A stretch of DNA of 64,000 bases, from positions 1,116,001 to 1,180,000 of the forward strand of contig CAVVAJ010000009.1 of NCBI GenBank assembly GCA_963746255.1, in the 5' to 3' direction. Both the position numbers and the translations under genes were made by a program. The notes below the pieces were generated by a model that searched no databases, was not told where the DNA came from, and worked only from the letters and a program-made list of their open reading frames with translations. Source of the stretch: DAOVXM01 sp963746255. Its GTDB lineage: Bacteria > Chloroflexota > Anaerolineae > Anaerolineales > UBA4823. Shown here one piece after another: positions 16,196 to 24,777 of this stretch (position 1 is the first letter of the stretch; each line of letters starts with the position of its first letter).

Positions 16196-16930
16196 ATGCA
16201 GAAAAAATTTTCACTAATCTTAATCTTGATAATAAGCACACTTTTCATCTCGGCATGTAGTCCGCAAGTCCAGTCCGCTCAAGTCGCGCAAGTGAGCGGA
16301 AGCGACAAACGCACATTGAGCGTAAATGGTACGGGAAGGGTCTTCTTATCCCCAGACATGGGTTATATTGCCATCGGCGTCCGTTCTGAAAACGAGGATG
16401 CTGCTGAAGCCGTGGCTGATAATAATGCACAATCGCAAAGAGTTGCTTCAGCACTTGATGGTTATAATATCCCGCCAGTAGATATCCAAACTCAAAATTT
16501 CAGCATCTATCCCCAGCAGCAGTACAATTTTGATGGTGAACCGACCAGCACAACCTACGTCGTCGATAATACCGTCTTCGTCACTATCCGGGACCTCGAT
16601 CAGATCGGTGAGATTCTAAATGCAGTCATCAACGCTGGAGCCAACTCAATCAACAACATACAATTCGACATCGCTGACAAAGAAACTGCGGTGACTGAAG
16701 CTAGACAAGTAGCGATTGACGATGCGGAAAGCCAAGCGCTTGCTCTAGCCGAGGCTGCTGGTGTGACACTTGGAGAGATCCAAAATATCAACTCGTTTAG
16801 CCCAGGATATCCGGTGCCATTCATGGATGGGCGCGGTGGCGGCATGATGGCGGTTAAATCAGCTGTACCGGTCTCCCCCGGGCAAATGACGATCACTGCT
16901 GAAGTAAATGTAGTCTATGTAATTAACTAA
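16196..16930 (+). CDS. SIMPL-domain (DUF541) lipoprotein
   Basis: 244 residues from ATG 16196, which has GGAGG 5 nt upstream and starts a lipoprotein signal (MQKKFSLILILIISTLFISAC, Cys in the lipobox). An upstream in-frame ATG at 16151, also with GGAGG, would add 15 hydrophilic residues before the signal and is less likely. The mature part begins with TLSVNGTGRVFLSPDMGYIAIGV, typical of SIMPL/YggE proteins, and contains the NNIQFDI and ARQVAIDDAESQALALAEAAGV segments. The family is extracytoplasmic and linked to oxidative-stress tolerance, with mechanism unclear. A terminator follows at 17040. Confidence 0.9.
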   Translation: MQKKFSLILILIISTLFISACSPQVQSAQVAQVSGSDKRTLSVNGTGRVFLSPDMGYIAIGVRSENEDAAEAVADNNAQSQRVASALDGYNIPPVDIQTQNFSIYPQQQYNFDGEPTSTTYVVDNTVFVTIRDLDQIGEILNAVINAGANSINNIQFDIADKETAVTEARQVAIDDAESQALALAEAAGVTLGEIQNINSFSPGYPVPFMDGRGGGMMAVKSAVPVSPGQMTITAEVNVVYVIN

Positions 16931-17039
16931 GAGCTACAAGCTTTAATAGATAAGCTAATCCGAAAATAACCAAATACTGTCTCTTGTCTTCGATTGCTAA
17001 ACCCAATAAGTTTGCGCAAACGAAACTGGCAATCAGGAG

Positions 17040-17070
17040 AACCCTGGAATTATTACCAGGGTTCTTATTT
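17040..17070 (+). terminator. Rho-independent terminator after the SIMPL gene
   Basis: AACCCTGG (17040-17047) pairs with CCAGGGTT (17056-17063), loop AATTATTA, followed by CTTATTT. Confidence 0.8.
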
Positions 17071-17169
17071 GTATCAACCTGCATTCATCACATAAACGAA
17101 AACTTGTTCGATATTCAGTATAGTAATGAAGTAAAGTGCTGCAGGTGATCCATGGTATAACTATCTTTC

Positions 17170-18228
17170 GTGAGCGAAAGTTTTGTTTTTTACCCTGAGC
17201 GCCGGATTGGATTCATATTTAACCTAATCGCTGCCAGTATATTACTGGTGATTGCCGGCTGGGGGATATGGCAAGCATTTCAGGCGCAAGTGGGATTTGA
17301 CTTCATTCTTTACGCGCTGGTAGCCTTGATCGCACTGCTGCTATTTTCGTACGTGCTGTATAGATTCTTGGCATTACGTGCTGCAAGATATGTCATTGAG
17401 CGCGATGGGATTCATCTTTTATGGGGAATAAGAAGCGAAGAAATACCCATGGATGAAGTGTTATGGATCCGCCGCGCACATGAATTAGCCGTCCCGCCAT
17501 TGACACCTATCTTTAGGTTGCCTGGAACGATAATTGGTACTCGCCACAACATTAATATTGGAATTATTGAATACTTCGCCACAAGTACCTCAAATTTAGT
17601 TGTCATCGCAATTGAGGGAAAAGCGTATGCAGTTTCACCAGTAGAGGCTGATGAATTTGTGCTGACCTTTAAACGCCTGATGGAATTGGGTTCGTTATCT
17701 CCCATCGCACCGCGTTCCGTGTACCCAACTTTCCTTATCGCCCGAGTTTGGGCTGAACCATATGCCCGGTACCTACTTCTTACCGGATTTATCCTGAATA
17801 TACTCTTGCTCGTGTGTGTCAGTTTACTAGCACCATCCTATGATGAGATCCAGCTTGGTTTCGCAACATCTGGGGAACCCGTTCCATCTATCCGGCTTTT
17901 GCTTCTTCCTATTATCAGCTCCTTCCTATTCGCCTTAGACGGATTCATCGGATTATTTTTCTTTCGGCGTGATATCGTTGCCGAAGGGTCATCGCCGAGA
18001 AGTAACAGCTCACTCTTGGAAGCAGCACCCACATCAGAATATCAAGATCCATTGACCAGTTTCATCGAAATCGAGCAGCCAACCGAAAGCCCATCACAAA
18101 AGTCTCCACAACATGAAGCACTACTTGTTCCGAACATGGTGATTGCAAACATACTATGGTCGAGCAGCCTGCTGACAACAATATTGTTTGGCCTGGCGAT
18201 ATTCTTTATCCTGAACACCGGAAGGTGA
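17170..18228 (+). CDS. Membrane protein with bacterial PH-like domain
   Basis: 352 residues starting at GTG 17170. Helices at about residues 13-35 and 42-65 precede a bacterial PH-like region (about 70-175: RYVIERDGIHLLWG, EEIPMDEVLWIRR). Further helices lie at about 200-225, 240-265 and 325-350. No function is known for this group. TATAAC at 17155-17160 lies 9 nt before the GTG and there is no clear ribosome site, so the message may be leaderless. The downstream DUF92 gene is read from the same strand 74 bp further on. Confidence 0.72.
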   Translation: MSESFVFYPERRIGFIFNLIAASILLVIAGWGIWQAFQAQVGFDFILYALVALIALLLFSYVLYRFLALRAARYVIERDGIHLLWGIRSEEIPMDEVLWIRRAHELAVPPLTPIFRLPGTIIGTRHNINIGIIEYFATSTSNLVVIAIEGKAYAVSPVEADEFVLTFKRLMELGSLSPIAPRSVYPTFLIARVWAEPYARYLLLTGFILNILLLVCVSLLAPSYDEIQLGFATSGEPVPSIRLLLLPIISSFLFALDGFIGLFFFRRDIVAEGSSPRSNSSLLEAAPTSEYQDPLTSFIEIEQPTESPSQKSPQHEALLVPNMVIANILWSSSLLTTILFGLAIFFILNTGR

Positions 18229-18302
18229 TTTATCCCCAGAAAACAACGGTTTTTCCACAGATTTCTCATAGTTATCAACAACCTATCCTACTTGTAGATC
18301 GT

Positions 18303-19106
18303 ATGCAACTGATTTCGGGATTTTTGTTTGGGACTTTAATTGCCCTGCTGGCATGGCGCACAAATGCACTTAGCGCAAGCGGTGCGCTTGCAGCAGCTCT
18401 CACTGGTGGAATAATTTTTGGTCTGGGTGGTTTAACCTGGGCAGCAATTTTACTCACATTCTTTATTTCATCAAGCATGCTCTCCCGTATGTACTCAAAA
18501 AGAAAAACCTCGCTTTATGAGAAATTCGCAAAAGGACATCAACGCGATTGGGGTCAGGTTTTGGCCAATGGTGGTTTAGGCACCCTGCTGGTCCTGATCA
18601 CTTACCTGTTTCCAGAACAAAACTGGCCTTGGATAGCATACATTGGTGCGATTGCTGCAGTAAATGCCGACACTTGGGCAACGGAATTAGGCATTTTGAA
18701 TCCTGGAAAGCCCAGGATAATCACGAGCGGCAAACTCGTAGAAAAGGGCAGCTCTGGGGGAATCAGTTTGTACGGCTACTTTGCTGCGTTTGGAGGTTCT
18801 GCGCTCATCGGACTCGTGGCAGTCCTTATTCAATACGAACAATCCCCCATACAGGTGTTAATATTCATCATAATCGGTGGATTGTTAGGTTCTACAGCTG
18901 ATTCGATTATCGGGGCCACAATCCAGGCTATTTACTTCTGTCCAAACTGTGACAAAGAAACCGAACGCCACCCTCTGCATACATGTGGAACAGAGGCAGT
19001 ACACTACCGTGGGTGGCGGTGGTTGAATAATGATTGGGTAAATTTCATATGTTCACTGGTTGGAGGGTTATCGACCTTAGTTTTGTATACACTACTCCTC
19101 AAATAA
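18303..19106 (+). CDS. DUF92 family membrane protein (TMEM19/VTE6-like)
   Basis: 267 residues from ATG 18303; an in-frame start at 18156 lies inside the previous gene and is rejected. The sequence has about six hydrophobic helices, a conserved AAVNADTWATELG segment, GSSGGISLYG and GSTADSIIGATIQ, all typical of DUF92. A C-terminal CPNC...C...H pattern follows. Plant VTE6, a phytyl-phosphate kinase, is a DUF92 member, so a prenyl/phytyl phosphate kinase role is possible. Its 3' end overlaps the convergent HAD gene by 15 bp. Confidence 0.85.
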   Translation: MQLISGFLFGTLIALLAWRTNALSASGALAAALTGGIIFGLGGLTWAAILLTFFISSSMLSRMYSKRKTSLYEKFAKGHQRDWGQVLANGGLGTLLVLITYLFPEQNWPWIAYIGAIAAVNADTWATELGILNPGKPRIITSGKLVEKGSSGGISLYGYFAAFGGSALIGLVAVLIQYEQSPIQVLIFIIIGGLLGSTADSIIGATIQAIYFCPNCDKETERHPLHTCGTEAVHYRGWRWLNNDWVNFICSLVGGLSTLVLYTLLLK

Positions 19107-19817
19107 ACTGAGTAAATCACCAATAGTTTTGATAACAAGGCAAGTCACATCCGGAAAAATCGCTTCTGGATCTAACAACACTGGGATCAACCCGGCTTTC
19201 TCCGCGCCGACCACATCGGCATAATAATTATCCCCAATATAAAGTGTACTCTTCGGAACAGTCCCAAGTCTTTCCAAGCCAGACAAGAAAATCTCGGCAT
19301 CAGGTTTCCAGGAATTGACCTCACCCGCAACTAGCACAAAATCAAAATAATCCAGCAGATCCAAGTCTGCCAATTCGAGCGTACATGATTCTCGGCGGTT
19401 TGACAGCACTGCTAAAGCATAGCCTCTGCCCTTCAATTCAATAAGTGTTTCATGGACATCCGGGGCAACCCAATCCCTCGGTAAATAATTTTCGCGGATG
19501 TATTCGTAGACCGGTCGCGCAAATTGATCAGCTTCGAAGGTGCTGCACCCATAGGCAATCAGGTTCAGCCGGGCGTGATTGATCCAGAATAAATCATCAT
19601 GCCCCTTGAAGTCATCCATATCTGCCAATAATTCGGGGGATTGAGCCCAGTAATAATGCAACCAGCGTTGAGAGTTCTTGCGTTTTTCGCTGTTGTTCGC
19701 TAAATCAAACAACTCACCTGCTTTGAAGAACACCTCATTAAAGGTAGGGTTATTATGGCGTAAAGTTCCGTCTAAGTCAAAAATAATGCCCGTAATCTTA
19801 TTATCGGAAAGCAACAT
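19092..19817 (-). CDS. HAD-superfamily hydrolase (phosphatase-like)
   Basis: 241 residues from ATG 19817, which has GGAGG very close upstream; a GTG at 19853 would add 12 residues and cannot be excluded. Motif I is IFDLDGTLRHN, motif II is VLSNRR, and the Lys and DxxxD motifs appear as SWKPDAEIF and YIGDNYYADVVGAEKAG. This is the C1-capped HAD type (phosphoglycolate phosphatase/haloacid dehalogenase-like). Substrate unknown. It is convergent with the DUF92 gene. Confidence 0.9.
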   Translation of the reverse strand: MLLSDNKITGIIFDLDGTLRHNNPTFNEVFFKAGELFDLANNSEKRKNSQRWLHYYWAQSPELLADMDDFKGHDDLFWINHARLNLIAYGCSTFEADQFARPVYEYIRENYLPRDWVAPDVHETLIELKGRGYALAVLSNRRESCTLELADLDLLDYFDFVLVAGEVNSWKPDAEIFLSGLERLGTVPKSTLYIGDNYYADVVGAEKAGLIPVLLDPEAIFPDVTCLVIKTIGDLLSLFEE

Positions 19818-19934
19818 TTCCTCCCACGGACTATATTTACTGATCGAATCCACAACAGCCGTTTGCTTTTCGATCCAAATTCAGGTAAACATTCAAACTC
19901 CAGACAGGTGGAGCATGTTCTTAACAGTTGTTAA

Positions 19935-20915
19935 CTAACCCCCAATCTCACTCATTGCCCGGTTCATTGGGATGATCCCTTCCGCTAAGCCATGTCCCCA
20001 GGGTTTATTCCAGAGTGCGTTGATGATCAGGTCCCTCAATTCGGATTGTGAAGCCCCTGCACGCAGCGGTGTAAGCAAGTCCACTTCGCCTTCTCGTAAA
20101 AGGCACAATCTCAGGCGGCCATCAGCAGTTAAGCGGGCGCGTGTACAAGACACACAGAATGGTTCGGTGACGGAAGAAATAAAACCAACGTCTCCATGGG
20201 CGTTGCGGAGCTTGTAGAGCCGTGCTTCGCCATCCAGATGTCCCCCATTGACCATTTCCAACGAGCCAAGCTCAGCTTCAATCTGGTTTATGATCTCCTG
20301 CTCGGTCACTGCCTGCATGATTTGGAAATCTGTTGCCCCAGCAAAGGGCATCATTTCAATAAAACGAACCTGCCAGTTTTGTTCTATTGTCAACCGTGCC
20401 AGGTCGATCACATCGGATTGGTTGTACCCCCGGACAACAACGGCGTTTAGTTTGATCGGCAGGAGTCCGGCTTCTTCCGCGGCCCATATCCCTCGCCAAA
20501 CATCCTCGAGCGAACCCCTCCGGGTGAGGCGCTTGAACTTTTCCGGGTTGAGGGTATCAATACTGATGTTTACTCGCTGGAGTCCAGCTTGCGCTAAAGG
20601 CCCGGCGAGTTTCGTCAGTATGATGCCATTGGTCGTCATGGACAAAGAGCGGATACCCTTTGTATGTGCTATTTCTCGAACAAGATCGACAATGTTCGCT
20701 CGCACGGTCGGTTCTCCACCGGTTAAGCGGAATTTGACAAACCCAAGGTTTGCAAACAATCTTACAAGCGCGAGAACTTCATCATCCTGCATCAGCTCTG
20801 CATTCGGCCGAAAAATCATCGCTTCTGGCATGCAGTAAACACACCTCAAGTTGCAGTGATCTGTGAGGCTGATACGTAAGTAATTCAGGTTACGCCCAAA
20901 TCGATCTAAAGCCAT
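19935..20915 (-). CDS. moaA: GTP 3',8-cyclase MoaA (molybdenum cofactor)
   Basis: 326 residues. The N-terminal radical-SAM cluster motif is CNLRCVYC near residue 20; FRLTGGEPTVR is the SAM-binding GGEP motif. The second cluster is CVSC...C at about residues 255-275, and the C-terminus ends in the catalytic GG. It converts GTP to 3',8-cyclo-GTP in molybdopterin synthesis. No other moa genes are in the window. It is a single gene between the HAD gene and the YbaK gene. Confidence 0.96.
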   Translation of the reverse strand: MALDRFGRNLNYLRISLTDHCNLRCVYCMPEAMIFRPNAELMQDDEVLALVRLFANLGFVKFRLTGGEPTVRANIVDLVREIAHTKGIRSLSMTTNGIILTKLAGPLAQAGLQRVNISIDTLNPEKFKRLTRRGSLEDVWRGIWAAEEAGLLPIKLNAVVVRGYNQSDVIDLARLTIEQNWQVRFIEMMPFAGATDFQIMQAVTEQEIINQIEAELGSLEMVNGGHLDGEARLYKLRNAHGDVGFISSVTEPFCVSCTRARLTADGRLRLCLLREGEVDLLTPLRAGASQSELRDLIINALWNKPWGHGLAEGIIPMNRAMSEIGG

Positions 20916-20999
20916 CGTATTTTAACCATAAATTCCAATAAATTTGACCTTCATTATACCGTATAGAGAAGAGAGTGGAAGAAATTCCACAATGCTGTT

Positions 21000-21479
21000 T
21001 CATGTAATTTGAACCACCTGTCCACCAGTCATCGGCACGAGGCTATTCGAACGGAGTTTAAAAACAGCATTCGGTGTACCCGCAGCAGCCCAAATTTCCT
21101 CATACTGCAGCAAGTCTTGATCGATAAATGTCGTGATGTGCCTGATATGGCCAACAGGTGGTACACCTCCTATAGCGAAACCAGTCTGCTGGCGGACAAA
21201 TTCCGCATTAGCTTTACCCAGCGGCTCAGCAATCAAAGCCTCGATCCGTTCTTCTTTTACCCGATTTTCCCCGCTAGCAACCACGAGTATGGGAGTACCG
21301 CTGCCGGTGGTTTTAAACACTAACGATTTCACAATTTGTCCGACCTGACAACCAATTGCATCTGCCGCTTCGATCGCAGTCCGCGCCGAAACTGGCAGTT
21401 CCACCACTTCATAAGAGTATCCCAGCTGGTGCAATACCTGCTGCACCCTTTGAGCGCTTGGACTTAATTCAACTGGCAT
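21000..21479 (-). CDS. YbaK/EbsC-type aminoacyl-tRNA deacylase
   Basis: 159 residues with the YbaK fold: IVKSLVFKTTGSGTPILVV and the GFAIGGVPPVGH active-site segment. The family includes Cys-tRNA(Pro) and Ala-tRNA(Pro) editing deacylases. It has the length of a free-standing domain. It could edit mischarged tRNA-Pro, though the exact specificity is not predictable. Confidence 0.9.
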   Translation of the reverse strand: MPVELSPSAQRVQQVLHQLGYSYEVVELPVSARTAIEAADAIGCQVGQIVKSLVFKTTGSGTPILVVASGENRVKEERIEALIAEPLGKANAEFVRQQTGFAIGGVPPVGHIRHITTFIDQDLLQYEEIWAAAGTPNAVFKLRSNSLVPMTGGQVVQIT

Positions 21480-21677
21480 TTTTACCCCTTCAAGATCCTA
21501 ACCGATATTCCTATCATAATTTCCATTAATAACTAGATGACAAAAAACCCATATGCTGGTGACCGATTCATCGCAAGGAATTCTAACATATAGCATCACT
21601 TTGATTCAAACTACCCCATTCCACGAGCCTATATTCCCCATAGAAGTATGAAAGTAAACTCAGGCTGTAATGAAAAT

Positions 21678-21706
21678 TTGACACACTGCTGATGTGCCTC
21701 TATAAT
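21678..21706 (+). promoter_or_regulatory. Consensus sigma70 promoter of the kor-hdr-etf operon
   Basis: TTGACA at 21678-21683 and TATAAT at 21701-21706 are separated by exactly 17 bp, a perfect consensus. Transcription should start near 21713. Confidence 0.88.
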
Positions 21707-21726
21707 CATTTTATATTCAATTCCAT

Positions 21727-21746
21727 ATCGTGAAATATCGCACGAT
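21727..21746 (+). promoter_or_regulatory. Dyad in the early leader of the kor-hdr-etf operon
   Basis: ATCGTG (21727-21732) and CACGAT (21741-21746) form an inverted repeat with 8-nt spacer about 15 nt after the expected start site. Spacing and TCGTGA/CGCACGA halves resemble Crp/Fnr-type operators; a repressor site is possible. Confidence 0.45.
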
Positions 21747-21866
21747 CTCTGAGGTAAAAGGAGCATTTTTACCGATACTGCGCTAACATTGATGCCTTGT
21801 AGGCTCTATTGATATATCTCCATATTTCGGCGATATGATATCCCTTATCAATGTGGATTAGCTTGT

Positions 21867-22142
21867 ATGCAGGTCCACGGACGCACACCACTGAATATTC
21901 AACAAGCGACTACGCCACGCGGCGCTGTGTATATTATCCCTGAGCGCTGTAAGGGATGCGAATTTTGTGTGCGGTTATGTCCCCAAAACGTATTGTTCAT
22001 ATCAGGAAAAACAAATAGTAAGGGTTACCATTTCCCAGATATTGCTCCGGGGAAAGATGAGGCCTGCGTGCACTGCGAGTTTTGCACGCTGGTATGCCCG
22101 GAATTCGCGATCTTCACGACTGCCTTGGAGGCTGCCAGCTGA
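21867..22142 (+). CDS. korD: 2-oxoacid:ferredoxin oxidoreductase, delta (ferredoxin) subunit
   Basis: 91 residues with two 4Fe-4S motifs, CKGCEFCVRLCP and CVHCEFCTLVCP. It is the electron-wiring subunit of a four-subunit 2-oxoacid oxidoreductase. The order delta-alpha-beta-gamma with one- to four-base overlaps is typical of KorDABC-type operons. Its stop TGA shares one base with the alpha-subunit ATG. First gene of the operon behind the consensus promoter. Confidence 0.93.
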   Translation: MQVHGRTPLNIQQATTPRGAVYIIPERCKGCEFCVRLCPQNVLFISGKTNSKGYHFPDIAPGKDEACVHCEFCTLVCPEFAIFTTALEAAS

Positions 22143-23302
22143 TGGTATCCCGAACGTGTCTTACTGGTAAGCACTTCATGAACGGCGATCATGCCTGTGC
22201 TGAGGGGGCAATCGCCGCCGGTTGCCGTTTTTTTGGTGGCTATCCAATTACTCCCTCGACTGAGATTGCAGAACGATTAGCCCGCCGCCTTCCTGAAGTT
22301 TCGGGAGTATTTATCCAGATGGAAGATGAGCTTGGCAGCATTGCTGCGATCCTAGGAGCTTCAGCAGCTGGAACACGCTCGATGACCGCAACTTCCGGAC
22401 CTGGATTGAGCTTAATGATGGAGAACATAGGCTTGGGGGTCATGCTTGAATTACCATGTGTCATTGTAGATATCCAACGCGGCTCCCCTTCTACTGGGTT
22501 ACCGACCATGCCCGGGCAATCTGATGTGATGCAAGCTCGTTGGGGCTCTCACGGCGACTACCAAATCATCGCATACTCACCCTGGTCACCTCAAGAAATG
22601 TTTGACCTAACCATCGAGGCTTTCAATGCAAGCGACCGCTACCGCGTGCCAGTATTGATATTAGCGGATGAAGTCGTCGGTCATATGGTTGAGCGGGTCG
22701 TGATCCCGGCGGAGGAACAACTCGAATGTTGGGAACGAAAACGCCCCACCCTACCCCCAGATAAGTGTAACGGGGGGTTCAGACCGTTCCAGATTGAGGA
22801 TGATGATCTTGTACCTCCTATGGCTCATGCAGGGGAAGGCTATAAGATCCACTTCACCGGATTAACTCATGACGAGCGTGGCTACCCGGATATGACTGCC
22901 AAAACTCACCACGATCTTGTCAGCCGCTTGAGCGCAAAAATCAGACATAACGCTGAGCGAATCATCCGCACTGAAGACTACTACCTAGATGACGCGCAAA
23001 TCGTCATCGTGTCCTATGGCTGCACTGCCCGATCTGCTCGCCGGGCAGTCAGCTTGGCACGCTCAGCGGGGATAAAGGTCGGCTTGATCAGGTTGATATC
23101 CATATGGCCTTTCCCAGAAGCGTATATCCATGAGATTTGCTCTTCTGCAGAGCATATCATCGTCGCAGAAATGAATTTAGGGCAGATTAGCCTGGAGGTT
23201 GAGCGGATTGCCAAGAAGCCGGTTGAAGGGGTTTTTCACGCCGGTGGAGCCATGATTACGCCACAAACCATCATGAACAAGGTCCAAGAGCTAGCAAGCT
23301 GA
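22142..23302 (+). CDS. korA: 2-oxoacid:ferredoxin oxidoreductase, alpha subunit
   Basis: 386 residues from ATG 22142, overlapping the korD stop by one base. It shows the pyrimidine-binding and domain II features of the alpha subunit: GNHAxAEGA-like NGDHACAEGAIAAGC, FFGGYPITPSTEI, and GPGLSLMMENIGLG. The subunit forms, with beta, the TPP active site that oxidatively decarboxylates a 2-oxoacid to an acyl-CoA and reduces ferredoxin. Substrate (2-oxoglutarate versus branched 2-oxoacids) cannot be settled here; 2-oxoglutarate is favoured by subunit layout. Confidence 0.93.
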   Translation: MVSRTCLTGKHFMNGDHACAEGAIAAGCRFFGGYPITPSTEIAERLARRLPEVSGVFIQMEDELGSIAAILGASAAGTRSMTATSGPGLSLMMENIGLGVMLELPCVIVDIQRGSPSTGLPTMPGQSDVMQARWGSHGDYQIIAYSPWSPQEMFDLTIEAFNASDRYRVPVLILADEVVGHMVERVVIPAEEQLECWERKRPTLPPDKCNGGFRPFQIEDDDLVPPMAHAGEGYKIHFTGLTHDERGYPDMTAKTHHDLVSRLSAKIRHNAERIIRTEDYYLDDAQIVIVSYGCTARSARRAVSLARSAGIKVGLIRLISIWPFPEAYIHEICSSAEHIIVAEMNLGQISLEVERIAKKPVEGVFHAGGAMITPQTIMNKVQELAS

Positions 23303-24135
23303 TGCCAGTAATTCACACAGAGAGCCATCCCTTAGATGCCATTATCCGCCAAGACCGCATGCCGCATATTTGGTGTCCCGGCTGCGGTATCGGGATTGCG
23401 ATGCGCTGCTACGCCCAGGCCATCTTGCAAGCCGATATCCCGATCGAAAATCAAGTTGTTGTTTCTGGGATCGGGTGCTCGGGGCGCGTTGCAGGTTATA
23501 TGAATATCGATTCTTACCACACCACGCATGGGAGAGCCATTCCGTTTGCCACCGGTATGAAACTGGCAAATCCCGATCTGATGGTAACGGTGTTCAGTGG
23601 AGACGGTGACCTAATCTCCATCGGGGGCAATCACTTAATCCATGCTGCCCGGAGGAACATCGATATCAAGGTGATTTGTATAAACAATTTCAACTACGGA
23701 ATGACGGGGGGGCAGGTTGGACCGACAACCCCACAAGGTGCTCGCGGTACCACTGCGCCATACGGCAATCCAGAGATGCCTTTTAACCTGCCATACTTGA
23801 TGGCTGCTTGTGGCGCGAATTATCTCTCACGGTGGACTGTTTTACACGTTAGACAGGTTATGAAGGATATCCTTTACGCCTTCTCCAAACCCGGGTTCGC
23901 CTTTATCGAAGTCCTCGCCCCATGCCCGATCGGTTTTGGCAAGTCAAATAATATCCCCGATGGTTTAGAGGAGTTAGAACTCTACCGTCAGCGATGCCTG
24001 CTCATCCGAGATGGGGATGTACGCGCAGATGAGTTAGGCATTGATTTACGGGAGGACAATCCCATTTATATTGGCAAGTTTATCGATTGTGATCGCCCAC
24101 CCTACCAACCGGTCCGTATTGGAGAATTACAATGA
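23302..24135 (+). CDS. korB: 2-oxoacid:ferredoxin oxidoreductase, beta subunit
   Basis: 277 residues, one-base overlap with korA. WCPGCGIGI at the N-terminus, GCSGR, and the TPP/Mg motif GDGDLISIGGNH followed by NNFNYGMTGGQ identify the beta (TPP-binding) subunit. It lacks an extra ferredoxin domain, consistent with a separate delta subunit. Confidence 0.95.
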   Translation: MPVIHTESHPLDAIIRQDRMPHIWCPGCGIGIAMRCYAQAILQADIPIENQVVVSGIGCSGRVAGYMNIDSYHTTHGRAIPFATGMKLANPDLMVTVFSGDGDLISIGGNHLIHAARRNIDIKVICINNFNYGMTGGQVGPTTPQGARGTTAPYGNPEMPFNLPYLMAACGANYLSRWTVLHVRQVMKDILYAFSKPGFAFIEVLAPCPIGFGKSNNIPDGLEELELYRQRCLLIRDGDVRADELGIDLREDNPIYIGKFIDCDRPPYQPVRIGELQ

Positions 24136-24674
24136 GGTACGAGATCCGCTGTGCAGGTTTTGGCGGTCAAGGGGTCGTTCTGGCAGGTTTCATCGTGGGC
24201 AAGGCAGCCGCTTTGTATGGTGGTCTAGAAGCGGTAATGACCCAATCGTATGGCCCGGAAGCGCGCGGCGGAGCATCATCCGCGAATGTCGTGATCTCTG
24301 ATACAGCAATAGATTACCCATTTGTCCAAGCGCCGAACCTCCTGATTACGCTTTCGCAGGAAGCGTATACGAAATTCCGCCCCTCCACAGATGTGGATGC
24401 ATTAATATTAATTGACCAGGATTTAGTACAGCCCACAGCAAACGACCCGGTATATTCCATTCCAGCTACAAGTATCGCCGAACAATTAGGCAAACGCATC
24501 GTCGCGAATATGGTCATGCTCGGTTATCTCACAACGGTATATGTAAATATCTCCATTGAGGCGATGGAAAAATCAATTAAAAACTCTGTCAAACCGAAAA
24601 CGATCGAGTTAAATCTAGCTGCGTTTTCACAGGGGTATGAATATGGGCGGCAAGCTATTGCATCCAAGACATAA
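24132..24674 (+). CDS. korC: 2-oxoacid:ferredoxin oxidoreductase, gamma subunit
   Basis: 180 residues, ATGA overlap with korB. GFGGQGVVLAGFIVGKAA and the QSYGPEARGGASSANVVIS segment are diagnostic of the gamma subunit. It completes the four-subunit enzyme. 103 bp separate it from the HdrA-like gene on the same strand. Confidence 0.94.
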   Translation: MRYEIRCAGFGGQGVVLAGFIVGKAAALYGGLEAVMTQSYGPEARGGASSANVVISDTAIDYPFVQAPNLLITLSQEAYTKFRPSTDVDALILIDQDLVQPTANDPVYSIPATSIAEQLGKRIVANMVMLGYLTTVYVNISIEAMEKSIKNSVKPKTIELNLAAFSQGYEYGRQAIASKT

Positions 24675-24777
24675 AGAAATAACATCATTCTATGCAGCCT
24701 CTATCTGATGAAAGCAGTGCAAATCCCGCAGTTTCGAACCCGTACATCCATAATGATTAGCGGAGCGAACAGTTTTA

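Larger units (their letters stand above)
21480..21866. other. 387-bp promoter region of the Kor/Hdr/Etf operon
   Basis: It contains the plus-strand promoter and dyad described separately, and an untranslated leader of about 150 nt. No ORF is convincing. Confidence 0.6.
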
